A stretch of DNA of 64,000 nt from Sutcliffiella tianshenii (GCF_016908565.1 NZ_JAFBED010000004.1:124001-188000), one strand, 5' to 3'. Shown: positions 7,769-17,142, numbered from the stretch's first letter. Notes: generated by a model from the sequence alone, not told the origin. A program made the numbers and translations.

Positions 7769-8137
7769 CTAGCTTTTTGGATTTAACGTGATATTCAGCT
7801 TTGTCTTAGGTTCTTGGTGTGTAAGGTCTTCTTTCTTTATCCCTGTCCAGGAAGCAAGCTCTTCATTGGTAGGATATGAGGCAATTTTTTTCACTTTGTC
7901 ATCGACGATCACAACAGGCAAACACTCTGGACCTTTTTCCATCAACAAGTCATTTACTTGCTTATTTGTTACAAATGGCTCAGGTTCGGAACCGAGGTTG
8001 TATCTGCTGATCTTTATGCCTTTTTGCTGTAAGGAGAATATGGAGCTTGCCACTCTTGTAAGTTCGGGATCGACCGAAGGACCACATACACCTGTAGAGC
8101 AGCACATTGCCGGATCAAATATTTCAATCTTCGTCAT
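7769..8137 (-). CDS. arsD: ArsD, arsenite metallochaperone
   Basis: A 122-residue protein that passes arsenite to ArsA. It has the vicinal Cys pair C12-C13 and C18 (AMCCSTGVCGPSVDPEL), which form the transfer site, in a thioredoxin-like fold with VVIVDD near residue 76. It lacks the extra C-terminal Cys pairs of the plasmid R773 protein. A strong ribosome site (GGGGAGG) precedes it. A hairpin terminator lies between arsC and this gene, so arsD-arsA and the two downstream genes may be expressed at a lower level than arsRBC. Confidence 0.94.
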   Translation of the reverse strand: MTKIEIFDPAMCCSTGVCGPSVDPELTRVASSIFSLQQKGIKISRYNLGSEPEPFVTNKQVNDLLMEKGPECLPVVIVDDKVKKIASYPTNEELASWTGIKKEDLTHQEPKTKLNITLNPKS

Positions 8138-8158
8138 TTCTAATACCTCCCCTTTTTA

Positions 8159-8196
8159 TAAAAAGAGCCGAGAATGGTTAGACTCGGCTCTTCGTT
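8159..8196. terminator. Intra-operon terminator between arsC and arsD
   Basis: Arms AAGAGCCGAG and CTCGGCTCTT form a 10-bp perfect stem, followed on the minus strand by a T-rich tract (CTCTTTTTAT). It lies after the arsC stop and before the arsD ribosome site, splitting the ars transcription unit into two expression levels. Confidence 0.8.
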
Positions 8197-8204
8197 TTTG
8201 GTTA

Positions 8205-8624
8205 TTATTTTCCAGTCTCTGCAAATGTCTTGATACGATCGCCGATTTCATCACGAACGCGTTGGAAGAACTTCCACTTTTCCTCTTCGGTGCCTTCCGC
8301 TTTAGCAGGGTCATCGAAGCCCCAGTGCACGCGCTCCTTGTTAGGAGGTGTTGCCGGACATACATCAGCCGCATGGCCGCAAAGTGTTACAACAAGATCT
8401 GCCTTTTTCAAGATTTCAGGGTCTATCGTATCGGAAGTTTGGTTTGTGATATCCACGTCCACTTCATTCATCGCTTTTACGGCATTCGGATTGACACCAT
8501 GTGCTTCAATACCAGCACTGTAAACATCCCACTCATCGCTCAAATATTTTTTTCCCCAGCCTTCTGCCATTTGGCTGCGGCAAGAGTTACCTGTACATAG
8601 GAAGTAGATAGTCTTTTTTGTCAT
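8205..8624 (-). CDS. arsC: ArsC, thioredoxin-coupled arsenate reductase
   Basis: A 139-residue low-molecular-weight-phosphatase-fold enzyme that reduces arsenate to arsenite with thioredoxin. The P-loop CTGNSCR (C10, R16) holds the nucleophile, and the redox pair C82 and C89 ([11 protein letters not shown]) gives the three-cysteine cascade of the Staphylococcus pI258/Bacillus type. The conserved HWGFDDPA follows. The start has AAGGAG 9 bases upstream. Gene order arsR-arsB-arsC supplies repression, arsenite export and arsenate reduction. Confidence 0.96.
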   Translation of the reverse strand: MTKKTIYFLCTGNSCRSQMAEGWGKKYLSDEWDVYSAGIEAHGVNPNAVKAMNEVDVDITNQTSDTIDPEILKKADLVVTLCGHAADVCPATPPNKERVHWGFDDPAKAEGTEEEKWKFFQRVRDEIGDRIKTFAETGK

Positions 8625-8663
8625 GATGAAAAACTCCTTTAAGTTATATTTGATAGTTTATAT

Positions 8664-8682
8664 TAACAGAGAATCTCTGTTA
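8664..8682. repeat. Perfect inverted repeat between arsB and arsC
   Basis: TAACAGAGA-A-TCTCTGTTA is a perfect 9-bp dyad directly beyond the arsB stop codon. No T-run follows on the minus strand, so it looks more like an mRNA-stabilising hairpin or protein site than a terminator. Confidence 0.5.
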
Positions 8683-9981
8683 TTAACCGATAATCAATAA
8701 CCAGAAATATAGGCCAAGCAAGGTGATGAATAGTGTCGGGATGGTCAGGATGATACCCACTTTGAAGTAGTATCCCCAGGAAATTTTCACACCTTTAAGG
8801 CTTAGTACATGCAGCCATAGAAGTGTTGCAAGAGAACCGATCGGCGTTATTTTTGGACCCAGGTCAGATCCGATGACGTTTGCATAGATCAGTGCCTCAC
8901 GGATCACACCGTCTGTTGCCGTATCCTTGATCGCCAGTGCATCAATCATGACAGTCGGCATATTGTTCATGAAGGACGACAGAATTGCTGCGATGAATCC
9001 CATGGAAATGGTAGCAACAAACAGTCCTTCATCCGCTGCCATCTGGATGAGATCCGTCAGGACATTCGTAAGTCCCGCATTTCGAAGGCCATATACCACC
9101 ACATACATCCCGATGGAGAAGAATACGATGGCCCATGGTGCACCTTTGACAATTTGTCTAGTATGAATGACAGGACTTCTTCTGCTTACAAATAAGAAGA
9201 AGATGGCTACTGCTGCCGCTACAAAGGAAACCGGGATTCCTGCAAACTCACTGATGAAATACCCACCAAGCAGAACAGCAAGTACTGCCCAGGAAAGTTT
9301 AAAAAGCTTTTTGTCTTGGATAGCTTCCTCCGGCTTTTTTAACACGGACATGTCATAGTCCTTTGGAATGCTTTTACGGAAGAACAGATAAAGCACAGCA
9401 ATGCTTGCCCCAATCGCAAAGAAGTTCGGTACAACCATTCGTGTTGCATATTCCACAAATCCTATTCCAAAGAAGTCCGCTGAAACGATATTTACCAGGT
9501 TACTGACCACAAGGGGCAACGAAGTCGTATCTGCGATGAATCCACTCGCCATGATGAATGGAAGGATCATTTTTTCCTTGAAATTCAAATTTCTTACCAT
9601 TGCCAGAACAATCGGCGTTAAAATCAACGCAGCACCATCATTGGCGAAAAACGCTGAAACCAATGCCCCAAGCAAGGTAATGTAGATAAACATCCGAGTT
9701 CCGCTGCCTTTTGCAAAGCGGGCCATGTGCAGTGCAGACCATTCAAAGAATCCGATTTCGTCCAGAATCAATGAAATAATGATGAGTGCAACAAATGTAA
9801 GTGTTGCATTCCAAACGATGGAGGTAACGTCATACACATCCTGCAGTGAAACGACTCCGACAAGCAGCGCCAGTAGCGCCCCGGCACAGGCTGACCAGCC
9901 AATGGAAAGACCTTTGGGCTGCCAGATGACAAATATTAATGTAAGTAAAAAAATCACAGATGCTAAAATAATTTCAAGCAA
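8683..9981 (-). CDS. arsB: ArsB, arsenite/antimonite efflux permease
   Basis: A 432-residue membrane transporter with about 12 hydrophobic segments, typical length for ArsB. The N-terminus ([11 protein letters not shown]) and the central [16 protein letters not shown] and FMNNMPTVM segments are characteristic of ArsB rather than ACR3-type pumps. It exports arsenite alone or as the membrane part of the ArsAB pump; arsA in the same operon supports the latter. The start is TTG with GGGGG 8 bases upstream. It begins 15 bases after arsR. Confidence 0.95.
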   Translation of the reverse strand: MLEIILASVIFLLTLIFVIWQPKGLSIGWSACAGALLALLVGVVSLQDVYDVTSIVWNATLTFVALIIISLILDEIGFFEWSALHMARFAKGSGTRMFIYITLLGALVSAFFANDGAALILTPIVLAMVRNLNFKEKMILPFIMASGFIADTTSLPLVVSNLVNIVSADFFGIGFVEYATRMVVPNFFAIGASIAVLYLFFRKSIPKDYDMSVLKKPEEAIQDKKLFKLSWAVLAVLLGGYFISEFAGIPVSFVAAAVAIFFLFVSRRSPVIHTRQIVKGAPWAIVFFSIGMYVVVYGLRNAGLTNVLTDLIQMAADEGLFVATISMGFIAAILSSFMNNMPTVMIDALAIKDTATDGVIREALIYANVIGSDLGPKITPIGSLATLLWLHVLSLKGVKISWGYYFKVGIILTIPTLFITLLGLYFWLLIIG

Positions 9982-9996
9982 GCGTAAAACCCCCGT

Positions 9997-10338
9997 CTAG
10001 TTACAAGTTATTCTAAGTCCTTTTCTCTCCAGCTCCAGCATTTTCTCCTCAAGCTTAGGTACATGCTCCAAAATGGAACTGACCATCTCATAATGGGCAT
10101 GGCCACTGTTTAGTGAATACATGATCCATTGGCCCTTTCTGGATTCCTTTACAAGCCCGATGTCCTTGAGTTTCTTCAAGTGCTGGCTGATGGAGGGTTG
10201 ACTCATCTGAAAGATCTCGACAAACTCACAAACACAGCAGTCATGATCCTGGAGCAATGCCACCATGGATAGCCTTGTTTTGTCCCCTAACAGTTTAAGA
10301 GTTACAGCCGCTTCTTCCATTTTCAAGACAGTTTGCAT
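9997..10338 (-). CDS. arsR: ArsR, arsenic-responsive repressor
   Basis: A 113-residue winged-helix ArsR/SmtB repressor. The As(III)-sensing cysteines lie at the start of the recognition-helix region, DHDCCVCEFVE (C34, C35, C37), followed by MSQPSISQHLKKL. It is the first gene of the operon, with two palindromic operators immediately upstream, so it represses its own synthesis and that of the whole cluster until arsenite or antimonite binds. Confidence 0.95.
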   Translation of the reverse strand: MQTVLKMEEAAVTLKLLGDKTRLSMVALLQDHDCCVCEFVEIFQMSQPSISQHLKKLKDIGLVKESRKGQWIMYSLNSGHAHYEMVSSILEHVPKLEEKMLELERKGLRITCN

Positions 10339-10364
10339 AGTATCACCAACCTTTGGAAAAAATA

Positions 10365-10430
10365 GTTATATAATAAACCGCTTATATAACAATATGTTTA
10401 TATAATAAAACACTTATATATAAGTTTCAA
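10365..10430 (-). promoter_or_regulatory. ars operon promoter and two ArsR operators
   Basis: On the minus strand TTGAAA (10430-10425) and TATTAT (10407-10402) are 17 bases apart. Two dyads are seen: TTATATAA-N8-TTATATATAA (10398-10423), overlapping the promoter, and GTTATATAA-N8-TTATATAAC (10365-10390), a perfect 9-8-9 repeat just downstream of it. Binding at either would block transcription. Confidence 0.8.
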
Positions 10431-10462
10431 CCTCTCTATTGTAAAAAAAACGTAAAGATTAA

Positions 10463-10512
10463 TTGCAGAATAATGAGACAGTTGATACACTAAAATTAAG
10501 AAAGCGCTTCCA
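10463..10512 (+). promoter_or_regulatory. Promoter and cre-like box of a small gene
   Basis: TTGCAG (10463-10468) and TACACT (10486-10491) are 17 bases apart. AGAAAGCGCTTCCA (10499-10512), which fits the CcpA cre consensus at most positions, overlaps the expected start of transcription, a position that usually gives catabolite repression. It drives the small ORF at 10548. Confidence 0.55.
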
Positions 10513-10547
10513 ATAAACACATGACCGGGAAAGGTGATGGCTGTAAG

Positions 10548-10697
10548 ATGATGGATTATCAGTTCAGACGACGAGCTTTTCAAAACCTGCATGTGGAACA
10601 AGAAGAGGCTAAAAATGAAATGATACAAATTTCCAAGAAAAGCAAATCAGTGATGGCTTACCTATCATCATTTTTTTCCTTTTTTCATCACACTTGA
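10548..10697 (+). CDS. Small basic protein of unknown function (49 aa)
   Basis: A 49-residue frame begins ATGATG, with AAAGGTGA about ten bases upstream. The protein is basic and polar in the first 35 residues (FRRRAFQNL, SKKSKS) and ends in a short aromatic-hydrophobic stretch (YLSSFFSFFHH). I do not recognise a family. The case for a real gene rests on context: a 17-spaced promoter with a cre-like box upstream and a terminator hairpin starting two bases after its TGA stop. Confidence 0.55.
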   Translation: MMDYQFRRRAFQNLHVEQEEAKNEMIQISKKSKSVMAYLSSFFSFFHHT

Positions 10698-10698
10698 T

Positions 10699-10727
10699 AA
10701 AGGGGCCTTTTAACGCTCCTTTTTATT
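10699..10727 (+). terminator. Terminator of the 49-aa gene
   Basis: AAAGGGGC and GCTCCTTT form an 8-bp stem with one G-U pair, followed by TTTTATT. It starts two bases after the small ORF stop. Confidence 0.65.
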
Positions 10728-10766
10728 ATGCTCATTAATATTTTCGTGATTAATTTTAAAACTACC

Positions 10767-10796
10767 AAAAAAAAGAGTGAGACAATTTGTCTCACC
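10767..10796 (-). terminator. Terminator of the sulP gene
   Basis: Arms GTGAGACA and TGTCTCAC around a three-base loop are followed on the minus strand by CTCTTTTTTTTGG. It lies just beyond the SulP stop. Confidence 0.85.
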
Positions 10797-10805
10797 CTTC
10801 ATACT

Positions 10806-12260
10806 TTAATGCCCCGATGGAGCAGATAATCCAATTCTGTTAACAAGTGCTTCACTTTCTTCGTTCAGCCCAATCATCGTAACCTTCTTGCCTAGGCGTT
10901 GATATTTAATCACCGTTTTGGAAATTGCCGTAACGGCAGATTGATCCCAAACATGTGTGTTGCTGAAATCAATCACGATTTCTTCTGGATCGTTTTGATA
11001 GTTGAATAAATCAACAAAATGACTCATTGTTCCAAAGAACATCTGTCCTGTAATTTTGTATACTATTTTATCGTACTCCAAGAGTATGGTTGCTCGAATC
11101 TTTGCCATTTTCCAGCCAAAAATCAAAGCACTTAATACTACTCCTGCGCCTACACCTTTTGCAAGATCATGTGTATAAACCACAATGGCTACTGTTACTA
11201 CCATCACAATGGCATCGGACCGCGGTATCTTGTGCAGTTCTCGGATGGACTGCCAATCAAACGTTCCAATGGAAACCATTATCATGACACCGACCAAGGC
11301 AGCCATTGGAATTTGCACAACAATGTCACCCAGGACCATGATCAGGAACAATAGGAATACCCCGGCTACAAAAGCGGAAAGCCTTCCTCGTCCTCCAGAT
11401 TTAACATTGATGACAGATTGGCCGATCATCGCACACCCTGCCATCCCGCCAAAGAATCCGGTAACAACATTGGCGATACCTTGTCCTTTCATCTCACGGT
11501 TCTTATCACTCTTCGTATCTGTCATTTCATCTACGATTGTTGCTGTTAACAATGACTCTAGTTGCCCCACAATCGCAAGTGTAAATGCGTATGGCAAAAT
11601 GATCATGAAGGTTTCCCATGAAAACTCCACCATAGGCACATGGAACATAGGTAATGACCTCGTTATTTCACCCATATCACCAACAGTATTTAATCCGAAT
11701 CCTCCTCCGAATACTACAACTGCAGTGATGACGACAATTGCAAATAAAGCGGAAGGAATTGCTTTAGTAAAACGAGGCAAGATATAGATGATTGCCAGTG
11801 TTGCAGCAACAAATGCGTACATCACCCATGTTGCATCCACAAATTGCTCTAACTGAGCCATAAAAATCAATATTGCCAAGGCATTTACAAATCCGATGAT
11901 TACTGCCTGAGGTAAAAAGGAAATAAATTTACCGAGCTTAAATATTCCCATCAATATTTGAATGATTCCGGTAAGGACGGTCGCAGCAAATAAATACTCC
12001 AGCCCATGGTCCGCCACTAATGTAACCATCAATAGCGCCATTGCTCCGGTTGCAGCAGAAATCATCCCTGGTCTCCCGCCTGTAAAAGCGATAACCACGG
12101 CAATACAGAAGGATGCATATAATCCTACCATCGGATCCACTCCCGCAATGATGGAGAATGCAATAGCTTCCGGAATGAGGGCCAAGGCAACGGTCATCCC
12201 TGAAAGTATATCCCCACGCACGTTACCAAACCATTCTTGTTTTAAAGTTGCTATGTTCAT
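10806..12260 (-). CDS. SulP-family anion transporter with STAS domain
   Basis: A 484-residue SLC26/SulP transporter. About 10-12 hydrophobic segments begin after [20 protein letters not shown], the family's N-terminal signature, and include a conserved [19 protein letters not shown]. The last 90 residues form a cytoplasmic STAS domain ([19 protein letters not shown]). Bacterial members carry sulfate, bicarbonate or other anions; the substrate here cannot be read from sequence. It is a single-gene unit with AGAGGTG before its ATG and its own terminator. The 254-base gap to phoU holds only AT-rich sequence with CTCTACTTTT repeats and the phoU terminator. Confidence 0.9.
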   Translation of the reverse strand: MNIATLKQEWFGNVRGDILSGMTVALALIPEAIAFSIIAGVDPMVGLYASFCIAVVIAFTGGRPGMISAATGAMALLMVTLVADHGLEYLFAATVLTGIIQILMGIFKLGKFISFLPQAVIIGFVNALAILIFMAQLEQFVDATWVMYAFVAATLAIIYILPRFTKAIPSALFAIVVITAVVVFGGGFGLNTVGDMGEITRSLPMFHVPMVEFSWETFMIILPYAFTLAIVGQLESLLTATIVDEMTDTKSDKNREMKGQGIANVVTGFFGGMAGCAMIGQSVINVKSGGRGRLSAFVAGVFLLFLIMVLGDIVVQIPMAALVGVMIMVSIGTFDWQSIRELHKIPRSDAIVMVVTVAIVVYTHDLAKGVGAGVVLSALIFGWKMAKIRATILLEYDKIVYKITGQMFFGTMSHFVDLFNYQNDPEEIVIDFSNTHVWDQSAVTAISKTVIKYQRLGKKVTMIGLNEESEALVNRIGLSAPSGH

Positions 12261-12471
12261 AGCACACCTCTTCCCTGTTATTTAGTTTTTGTGACTTTCT
12301 ACTCTCAAGAAAGTCGGGTCCGTTTGCAACAGGAAAAATCATAACATAACTTTGAAAACGTGAAAATGACTAGGAAAACGCAAACAAATGAATATACGTC
12401 TATTTATCTCTATTTTTCTCTACTTTTCTCTACTTTTCGTATATCCATCAAAAAATGACAAATTTCATTAC

Positions 12472-12505
12472 CAAAAAAAAAGCCCTGTCTATAAAGTGAC
12501 AGAGC
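12472..12505 (-). terminator. Terminator of the pst-phoU operon
   Basis: On the minus strand GCTCTGTC and GACAGGGC pair (one G-U) and are followed by nine T. It starts 10 bases after the phoU stop. Confidence 0.85.
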
Positions 12506-12514
12506 CTACCGTTC

Positions 12515-13177
12515 CTATTCATTCAATTCGTAGTGTCGACCTTTTACAAGGTATAAAATGTTTTCCGAAATATTTGTCGTATGGTCAGCCATTCTCTCAA
12601 TATAGCGGCAGATGAAGGATAGCTGTGTGATCTGCGGGATCATGTCAGGAAAATCCTTTGTCATTTTCAACAGCTCGCGGATGTTTTCGCCATAAAGCTC
12701 ATCCACTTGATCGTCCATCTCAGCTACTTGCTTTGCCAATACAACATCTTCATCATAATAAGCCTTTAATGAAAGTGATAGCATTTCCGTTGCGATATTA
12801 TGCATTTTTACTATCTTATCAATCGGAATTAGATCCTCTGATTTTTCACCGATACGGATGGTTGATTTTGCAATGTTTACAGCAAAGTCCGCGATTCGTT
12901 CCACATCCGTAGAAATTTTGATGGCAACAATGATTCTTCGAAGGTCAACTGCCACCGGCTGCTGTTTTGCTATCAAAAGAATCGCAAAATCGTTGATTTC
13001 CTCATCAAGTCGATCTGCTTTGTAGTCATCTTCAATGATTTGAAGCGCTTGTTCTATATCCTTGTTTGTCAGGGTATTGATGGATTTGCCTAATGCAATT
13101 TCCGCCAGGCTCCCCAGTTCCAATAACTTATCTCTTAATGTGTTCAAATCTATCTGAAACTGTCCACGAACTGTCAT
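12515..13177 (-). CDS. phoU: PhoU, phosphate transport regulator
   Basis: A 220-residue all-helical protein made of two PhoU repeats. Each contains the metal-binding pattern seen as E-x3-D (DVERIADFAVNIAKS in the first and YIERMADHTTNISEN in the second). It modulates the Pst transporter and phosphate signalling. It lies 12 bases after pstB and is the last gene of the operon. Confidence 0.94.
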   Translation of the reverse strand: MTVRGQFQIDLNTLRDKLLELGSLAEIALGKSINTLTNKDIEQALQIIEDDYKADRLDEEINDFAILLIAKQQPVAVDLRRIIVAIKISTDVERIADFAVNIAKSTIRIGEKSEDLIPIDKIVKMHNIATEMLSLSLKAYYDEDVVLAKQVAEMDDQVDELYGENIRELLKMTKDFPDMIPQITQLSFICRYIERMADHTTNISENILYLVKGRHYELNE

Positions 13178-13189
13178 TGTTCTCTCCCC

Positions 13190-14014
13190 TTATCCGAAGC
13201 GACCTGTAATATAGTCTTCTGTACGTTTATCAGACGGGTTGGAGAATAGCTTATCCGTTTCGGTGTATTCTACAACTTCCCCGCTCAAGAAAAATGCTGT
13301 TCTATCAGAGATACGTGCTGCCTGCTGCATGTTATGCGTCACGATTACGATACTGTAATCCTTTTTCAGTTTCTGAACCAGTTCTTCCACTTTTAATGTA
13401 GAAATAGGGTCAAGTGCGGATGTAGGTTCGTCCATCAGGATCACGTCAGGCTCAATGGCAAGACAACGCGCGATACATAGGCGCTGCTGCTGTCCGCCGG
13501 ATAGGCCGTATGCATTTTCGTTCAGGCGATCTTTGACCTCATCCCAGATTGCAGCTCCACGCAAGCTTTTTTCCACGATTTCATCCAGAACCTTTTTATT
13601 GCGGATGCCATGGATTCTTGGTCCATAAGCAATATTGTCATAGATGGATTTTGGGAATGGATTCGGCTTTTGGAATACCATACCTACATTTGTTCTTAAT
13701 TCTTCCACTTTATATGATTTGGAAAGGATGTCTTTATCTCTGTATAAGATTTCACCTGAAACCCTTACACTTGGCACAAGTTCCACCATACGGTTCAACG
13801 TTTTGATATAAGTTGATTTACCACAACCGGATGGTCCGATGATAGCTGTCACTTCGTTCTCGTAAATCGGAAGGTTGATGTTTTTCAAAGCCTGATCTTC
13901 ACCGTACCAAAGGTTCAGATCTTTTGTATGATAAACTATTTTTTTGTCTGTTGGAGTGTTTAGAGTTGAAGAAGTCGCATTCTTCGTTTCACGTTCAGGT
14001 ACCACAACTTGCAT
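13190..14014 (-). CDS. pstB: PstB, phosphate ABC transporter ATPase
   Basis: A 274-residue ABC ATPase that energises phosphate uptake through PstC-PstA. Walker A is GPSGCGKST, the signature LSGGQQQRL and Walker [14 protein letters not shown], followed by the His switch in IVTHNMQQA. The PstB-specific [12 protein letters not shown] and TLNRM segments are present. An N-terminal extension of about 25 residues precedes the domain. Only one pstB is present, unlike B. subtilis with pstBA and pstBB. Confidence 0.95.
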   Translation of the reverse strand: MQVVVPERETKNATSSTLNTPTDKKIVYHTKDLNLWYGEDQALKNINLPIYENEVTAIIGPSGCGKSTYIKTLNRMVELVPSVRVSGEILYRDKDILSKSYKVEELRTNVGMVFQKPNPFPKSIYDNIAYGPRIHGIRNKKVLDEIVEKSLRGAAIWDEVKDRLNENAYGLSGGQQQRLCIARCLAIEPDVILMDEPTSALDPISTLKVEELVQKLKKDYSIVIVTHNMQQAARISDRTAFFLSGEVVEYTETDKLFSNPSDKRTEDYITGRFG

Positions 14015-14034
14015 GGATGATTCCTCCTCTTAGA

Positions 14035-14919
14035 TTAAAATCTTCTTTGGAATTTATTTCGAATAATAACCGCAATAGAGTTCATGACCAATAAGATGAA
14101 CAGCAATACCACAATCGTTGCTGCCGCCAGATTTGCGTATTCTGCCACAAGAGCTGCGTCAATGGTCCAGTAGTAGATCTGCATCGGAAGCACCGTGAAC
14201 TTATCAAAGATTCCTTCTGGAAGTGGAATCAATAGTGCAGGGATCCCCAATACAACAAGTGGAGCAGTTTCCCCGATTGCACGGGATAACGCTAGGATTA
14301 CTCCTGTTAAAATACCCGGTATGGAAGCCGGCAAAACGATGTTCTTAATGGTCTGCCATTTTGTGGCACCCATTCCATAGGATGCTTCCCTTAAATATCC
14401 AGGCACGGAACGAATTGCTTCCTGACTGGCTACTACTACGATAGGAAGAACAAGTAATGCCATGGTCAATCCACCAGCCAGAACAATATTTCCAAGGCCT
14501 GCTGCGCGGACAAAGATAGTCAACCCCAAGATACCAAAAACGATCGAAGGAACACCGGCAAGATTAGAAATATTCATCTGTAAAAATCGTTGAAGACGGC
14601 CTTTCTTGGCATACTCTTCAAGATATATCGCAGTACCTACTCCCAGGAACAATGTAATGGGTGCTACAACAAGCATCAGCCATAAAGTTCCCATTATTGC
14701 TCCCATGATCCCGGCTCTATCGGCCATGGTGGATAATTTATTCGTAATAAACTGAAGATCGATCCAACCCATACTTTGTGAAATAACACGGTAGAATAAT
14801 ATGATCAGAACAACAAGGCCGATTAGCGTGGCAAACAGGAAAATGGATTTAGCAAAATTGTTTACCGTCAGTCTTGAGTTCATCTTTTTTTGCACTTGTG
14901 CTGCATCAACATATTTCAT
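14035..14919 (-). CDS. pstA: PstA, phosphate ABC transporter permease
   Basis: A 294-residue inner-membrane permease with six hydrophobic segments and the ABC-permease EAA-type loop (EASYGMGATKWQTIKNIVLP), which contacts PstB. It pairs with PstC to form the phosphate channel. It starts one base after the pstC stop, so the two are tightly coupled. Confidence 0.94.
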   Translation of the reverse strand: MKYVDAAQVQKKMNSRLTVNNFAKSIFLFATLIGLVVLIILFYRVISQSMGWIDLQFITNKLSTMADRAGIMGAIMGTLWLMLVVAPITLFLGVGTAIYLEEYAKKGRLQRFLQMNISNLAGVPSIVFGILGLTIFVRAAGLGNIVLAGGLTMALLVLPIVVVASQEAIRSVPGYLREASYGMGATKWQTIKNIVLPASIPGILTGVILALSRAIGETAPLVVLGIPALLIPLPEGIFDKFTVLPMQIYYWTIDAALVAEYANLAAATIVVLLFILLVMNSIAVIIRNKFQRRF

Positions 14920-14920
14920 C

Positions 14921-15862
14921 TTAATATTCCTCCCTATACTTGCGAGAGATATACTGAGCGATCAGGTTCATGATCAAAGTAAATACGAACAGAGTCATCG
15001 CAACAGCATACAAGCTGTAATATAAAGTTGAACCAGCTGGTGCATCTCCACCGGTCACTTCGACAATATAAGCAGTCATCGTTTGCATTGATTGTGTTAC
15101 ATCAAACGTAAAATTCTTTGTACTTCCACTTGCAATCGTCACGATCATCGTTTCTCCGATCGCACGGGAAATGGCAAGAACAAAGGATGCGACAATTCCA
15201 GACATTGCAGCAGGAACGACAACCTTCCATGCCACCTCAAGTTTCGTAGATCCAAGTGCTAATGCTCCCTCTCTCATTGCATTGGGAACGGAACTCATGG
15301 CGTCTTCCGATAATGAGGCGACCATTGGAATGATCATGATACCCATTACGATACCCGGACTGAGGATATTTGTTGGTTCCAAACCAGGAATGATTGCTCT
15401 TAATAGAGGCGTTACAAAAGTAAAAGCGAAAAATCCATACACGATTGTCGGGATTCCGGCAAGAACCTCTAGAATCGGTTTTAATATTCTTCTGACTTTA
15501 TCTGAAGCATATTCACTTAGGAATATCGCTGACATTAATCCGATGGGGATTGCCACTACCATTGCAATGAGTGAAGAAATGATTGTTCCTGTCAATAATG
15601 GCAATACTCCGAATTGGGCATTTTCACCCAAAGGCTTCAAAACCGTACCTGTAAAGAAATCCAGGAAAGGGACTCTTTTAAAGAATTCCACTGTTTCAAA
15701 TAATAAAGTAAATACAATGCCGATAGTAGTGAAAATGGAAATTGTTGCAATCACCAAAAGGAATTTTGGCACAAAAGCTTCGATAAGCCTGTTTGTATTG
15801 AGAGTTGACTTATTCTGTTGAATCATTTCTCTCACATTGATATTATCTTTCTGTTTCGCCAA
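14921..15862 (-). CDS. pstC: PstC, phosphate ABC transporter permease
   Basis: A 313-residue permease with six TM segments. The EAA loop reads EGALALGSTKLEVAWKVVVP, and the region RAIGETMIV matches PstC. It is separated from pstS by about 100 bases containing a hairpin, which probably makes pstS mRNA more abundant than that of the permease genes. Confidence 0.94.
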   Translation of the reverse strand: MAKQKDNINVREMIQQNKSTLNTNRLIEAFVPKFLLVIATISIFTTIGIVFTLLFETVEFFKRVPFLDFFTGTVLKPLGENAQFGVLPLLTGTIISSLIAMVVAIPIGLMSAIFLSEYASDKVRRILKPILEVLAGIPTIVYGFFAFTFVTPLLRAIIPGLEPTNILSPGIVMGIMIIPMVASLSEDAMSSVPNAMREGALALGSTKLEVAWKVVVPAAMSGIVASFVLAISRAIGETMIVTIASGSTKNFTFDVTQSMQTMTAYIVEVTGGDAPAGSTLYYSLYAVAMTLFVFTLIMNLIAQYISRKYREEY

Positions 15863-15921
15863 TTTAAAATACCCCTTTCATCCTAAAACAAGGTTCATCC
15901 AAAGCCTGTTTTAGTACACAT

Positions 15922-15957
15922 GGGAAGATGAGCAGCATCATAGCTCCCCATCTCCCC
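15922..15957 (-). terminator. Intercistronic hairpin after pstS
   Basis: An imperfect stem (GGGGAGATGGGGAGC against GCTGCTCATCTTCCC on the minus strand) has no clear T-run. It probably acts as a partial terminator or mRNA stabiliser giving excess PstS, an arrangement common in pst operons. Confidence 0.55.
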
Positions 15958-15965
15958 AGAAAAAT

Positions 15966-16937
15966 TTACTTTAGACCTTCTAGTTCTTCAACAGATTTCT
16001 GGATTTCTTCATCTGTCAATGGAGCAAAGCCTGTTTCACTTGCAACTTTTTGTGCATTTTGCATAGTGTAGATTGCATAATCAAGAACTTGCGGCTTTTC
16101 TTTCGCCAGTCCAACATTCAAGTATGTGAATACTGGACGAGTGAAGTTTGCATATTCTCCATCTTCAGCAATTGTGTCAAGGGATGGTTCTACAGGTCCG
16201 TTCCCGAAGTCAACCTTAACTGCGGTTAATTTATCTTTGTTGCTTTCATAATAGCCATATCCGAAAAATCCGATTGCATTTTTATCTTTTGATACAAGAT
16301 CCACTAAAGTGGAGTATTCTTGCTGTAGGTTTGTACCTTCAGCTAGATCTTTTTCTTCAAGGATGTTTTCCCAGAAGAACTCATATGTTCCGTGGTTTTC
16401 GTTTGGTCCATAAGTTTTGATTTCTTCATCAGGGAAATCAGAACGAACATCAGACCATTTTTTCTTGTTTCCTTCAGCTAAGAAGATGTCGATGATCTCT
16501 TGCTCAGTCAATTCTTTAGCCCAGTCATTCTCTTTATTGATCACGATTGTTAAACCGTCAAGTGCAACTTTCATTTCTTTAACTTCCATACCTAATTCGT
16601 CAGCTTGTGCTTTTTCTTCATCTTTAATTTGACGGGAAGCGTTGTTGAAGTCTGTACCATCTTCAACCAGGAATTTCTTGAAACCAGCAGAAGTACCTGC
16701 ACGGCTTACTTCAACTGATACGCCTTCTTGAGCTTCTGTCATGTATTTTTCAGCCATTACAGACATGAAAGGGAATACCGTTCCAGATCCATCAATCACT
16801 ACGCTACCTTCAAGTTCTTCTCCACCTTCAGCAGATGTACCATCTGAAGATCCATTGTTTGAGTTACCGCATGCTGCAGCAAAGACTGCCAGTGATGCCA
16901 CGATTGTAAGTAATAAAAAACGTTTGAAGCTTTTCAT
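15966..16937 (-). CDS. pstS: PstS, phosphate-binding lipoprotein
   Basis: A 323-residue secreted lipoprotein that captures phosphate outside the membrane and delivers it to PstCA. The signal peptide ends at lipobox FAAAC (C23), followed by a Ser/Asn/Gly-rich linker. Phosphate-site motifs are IDGSGTVFPF near residue 48 and SRAGTSAGFKKF near 80. It is the first gene of the pst operon, with a strong Pho-box promoter upstream. Confidence 0.95.
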   Translation of the reverse strand: MKSFKRFLLLTIVASLAVFAAACGNSNNGSSDGTSAEGGEELEGSVVIDGSGTVFPFMSVMAEKYMTEAQEGVSVEVSRAGTSAGFKKFLVEDGTDFNNASRQIKDEEKAQADELGMEVKEMKVALDGLTIVINKENDWAKELTEQEIIDIFLAEGNKKKWSDVRSDFPDEEIKTYGPNENHGTYEFFWENILEEKDLAEGTNLQQEYSTLVDLVSKDKNAIGFFGYGYYESNKDKLTAVKVDFGNGPVEPSLDTIAEDGEYANFTRPVFTYLNVGLAKEKPQVLDYAIYTMQNAQKVASETGFAPLTDEEIQKSVEELEGLK

Positions 16938-17002
16938 TTCTTAATTCCCCCTAAGGTTTTTGTTTTTTGATGTTTCTGTTTATCTTGCCCTACGAGATTT
17001 AT

Positions 17003-17054
17003 AATATAATCAACGTATTAACCACGTATGAATCAAGTGTAAAGGTTTTGTAAA
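17003..17054 (-). promoter_or_regulatory. PhoP-dependent pstS promoter with four Pho boxes
   Basis: On the minus strand TTTACA, TTTACA, TTCATA and TTAATA stand at 17054, 17043, 17032 and 17021 (5' ends), each separated by exactly 5 bases. This matches the Bacillus PhoP box TT(A/C/T)A(C/T)A repeated every 11 bp. A -10-like TATATT (17008-17003) follows about 8 bases later. Phosphate starvation should induce the operon. Confidence 0.85.
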
Positions 17055-17142
17055 TCTCTGCTTTTTTGATGAAATTTGGGGGATAATAGCGATTTTTGTG
17101 AGAATAAAGCCATTGAAATAAGATATTCTGGGTAGATTGCAA

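Noticed and set aside
11185-11787. Plus-strand 200-residue frame opposite the SulP gene
   Set aside because: A shadow of a clear membrane transporter on the minus strand, with Thr/Pro/Ile-rich antisense composition and no ribosome site.
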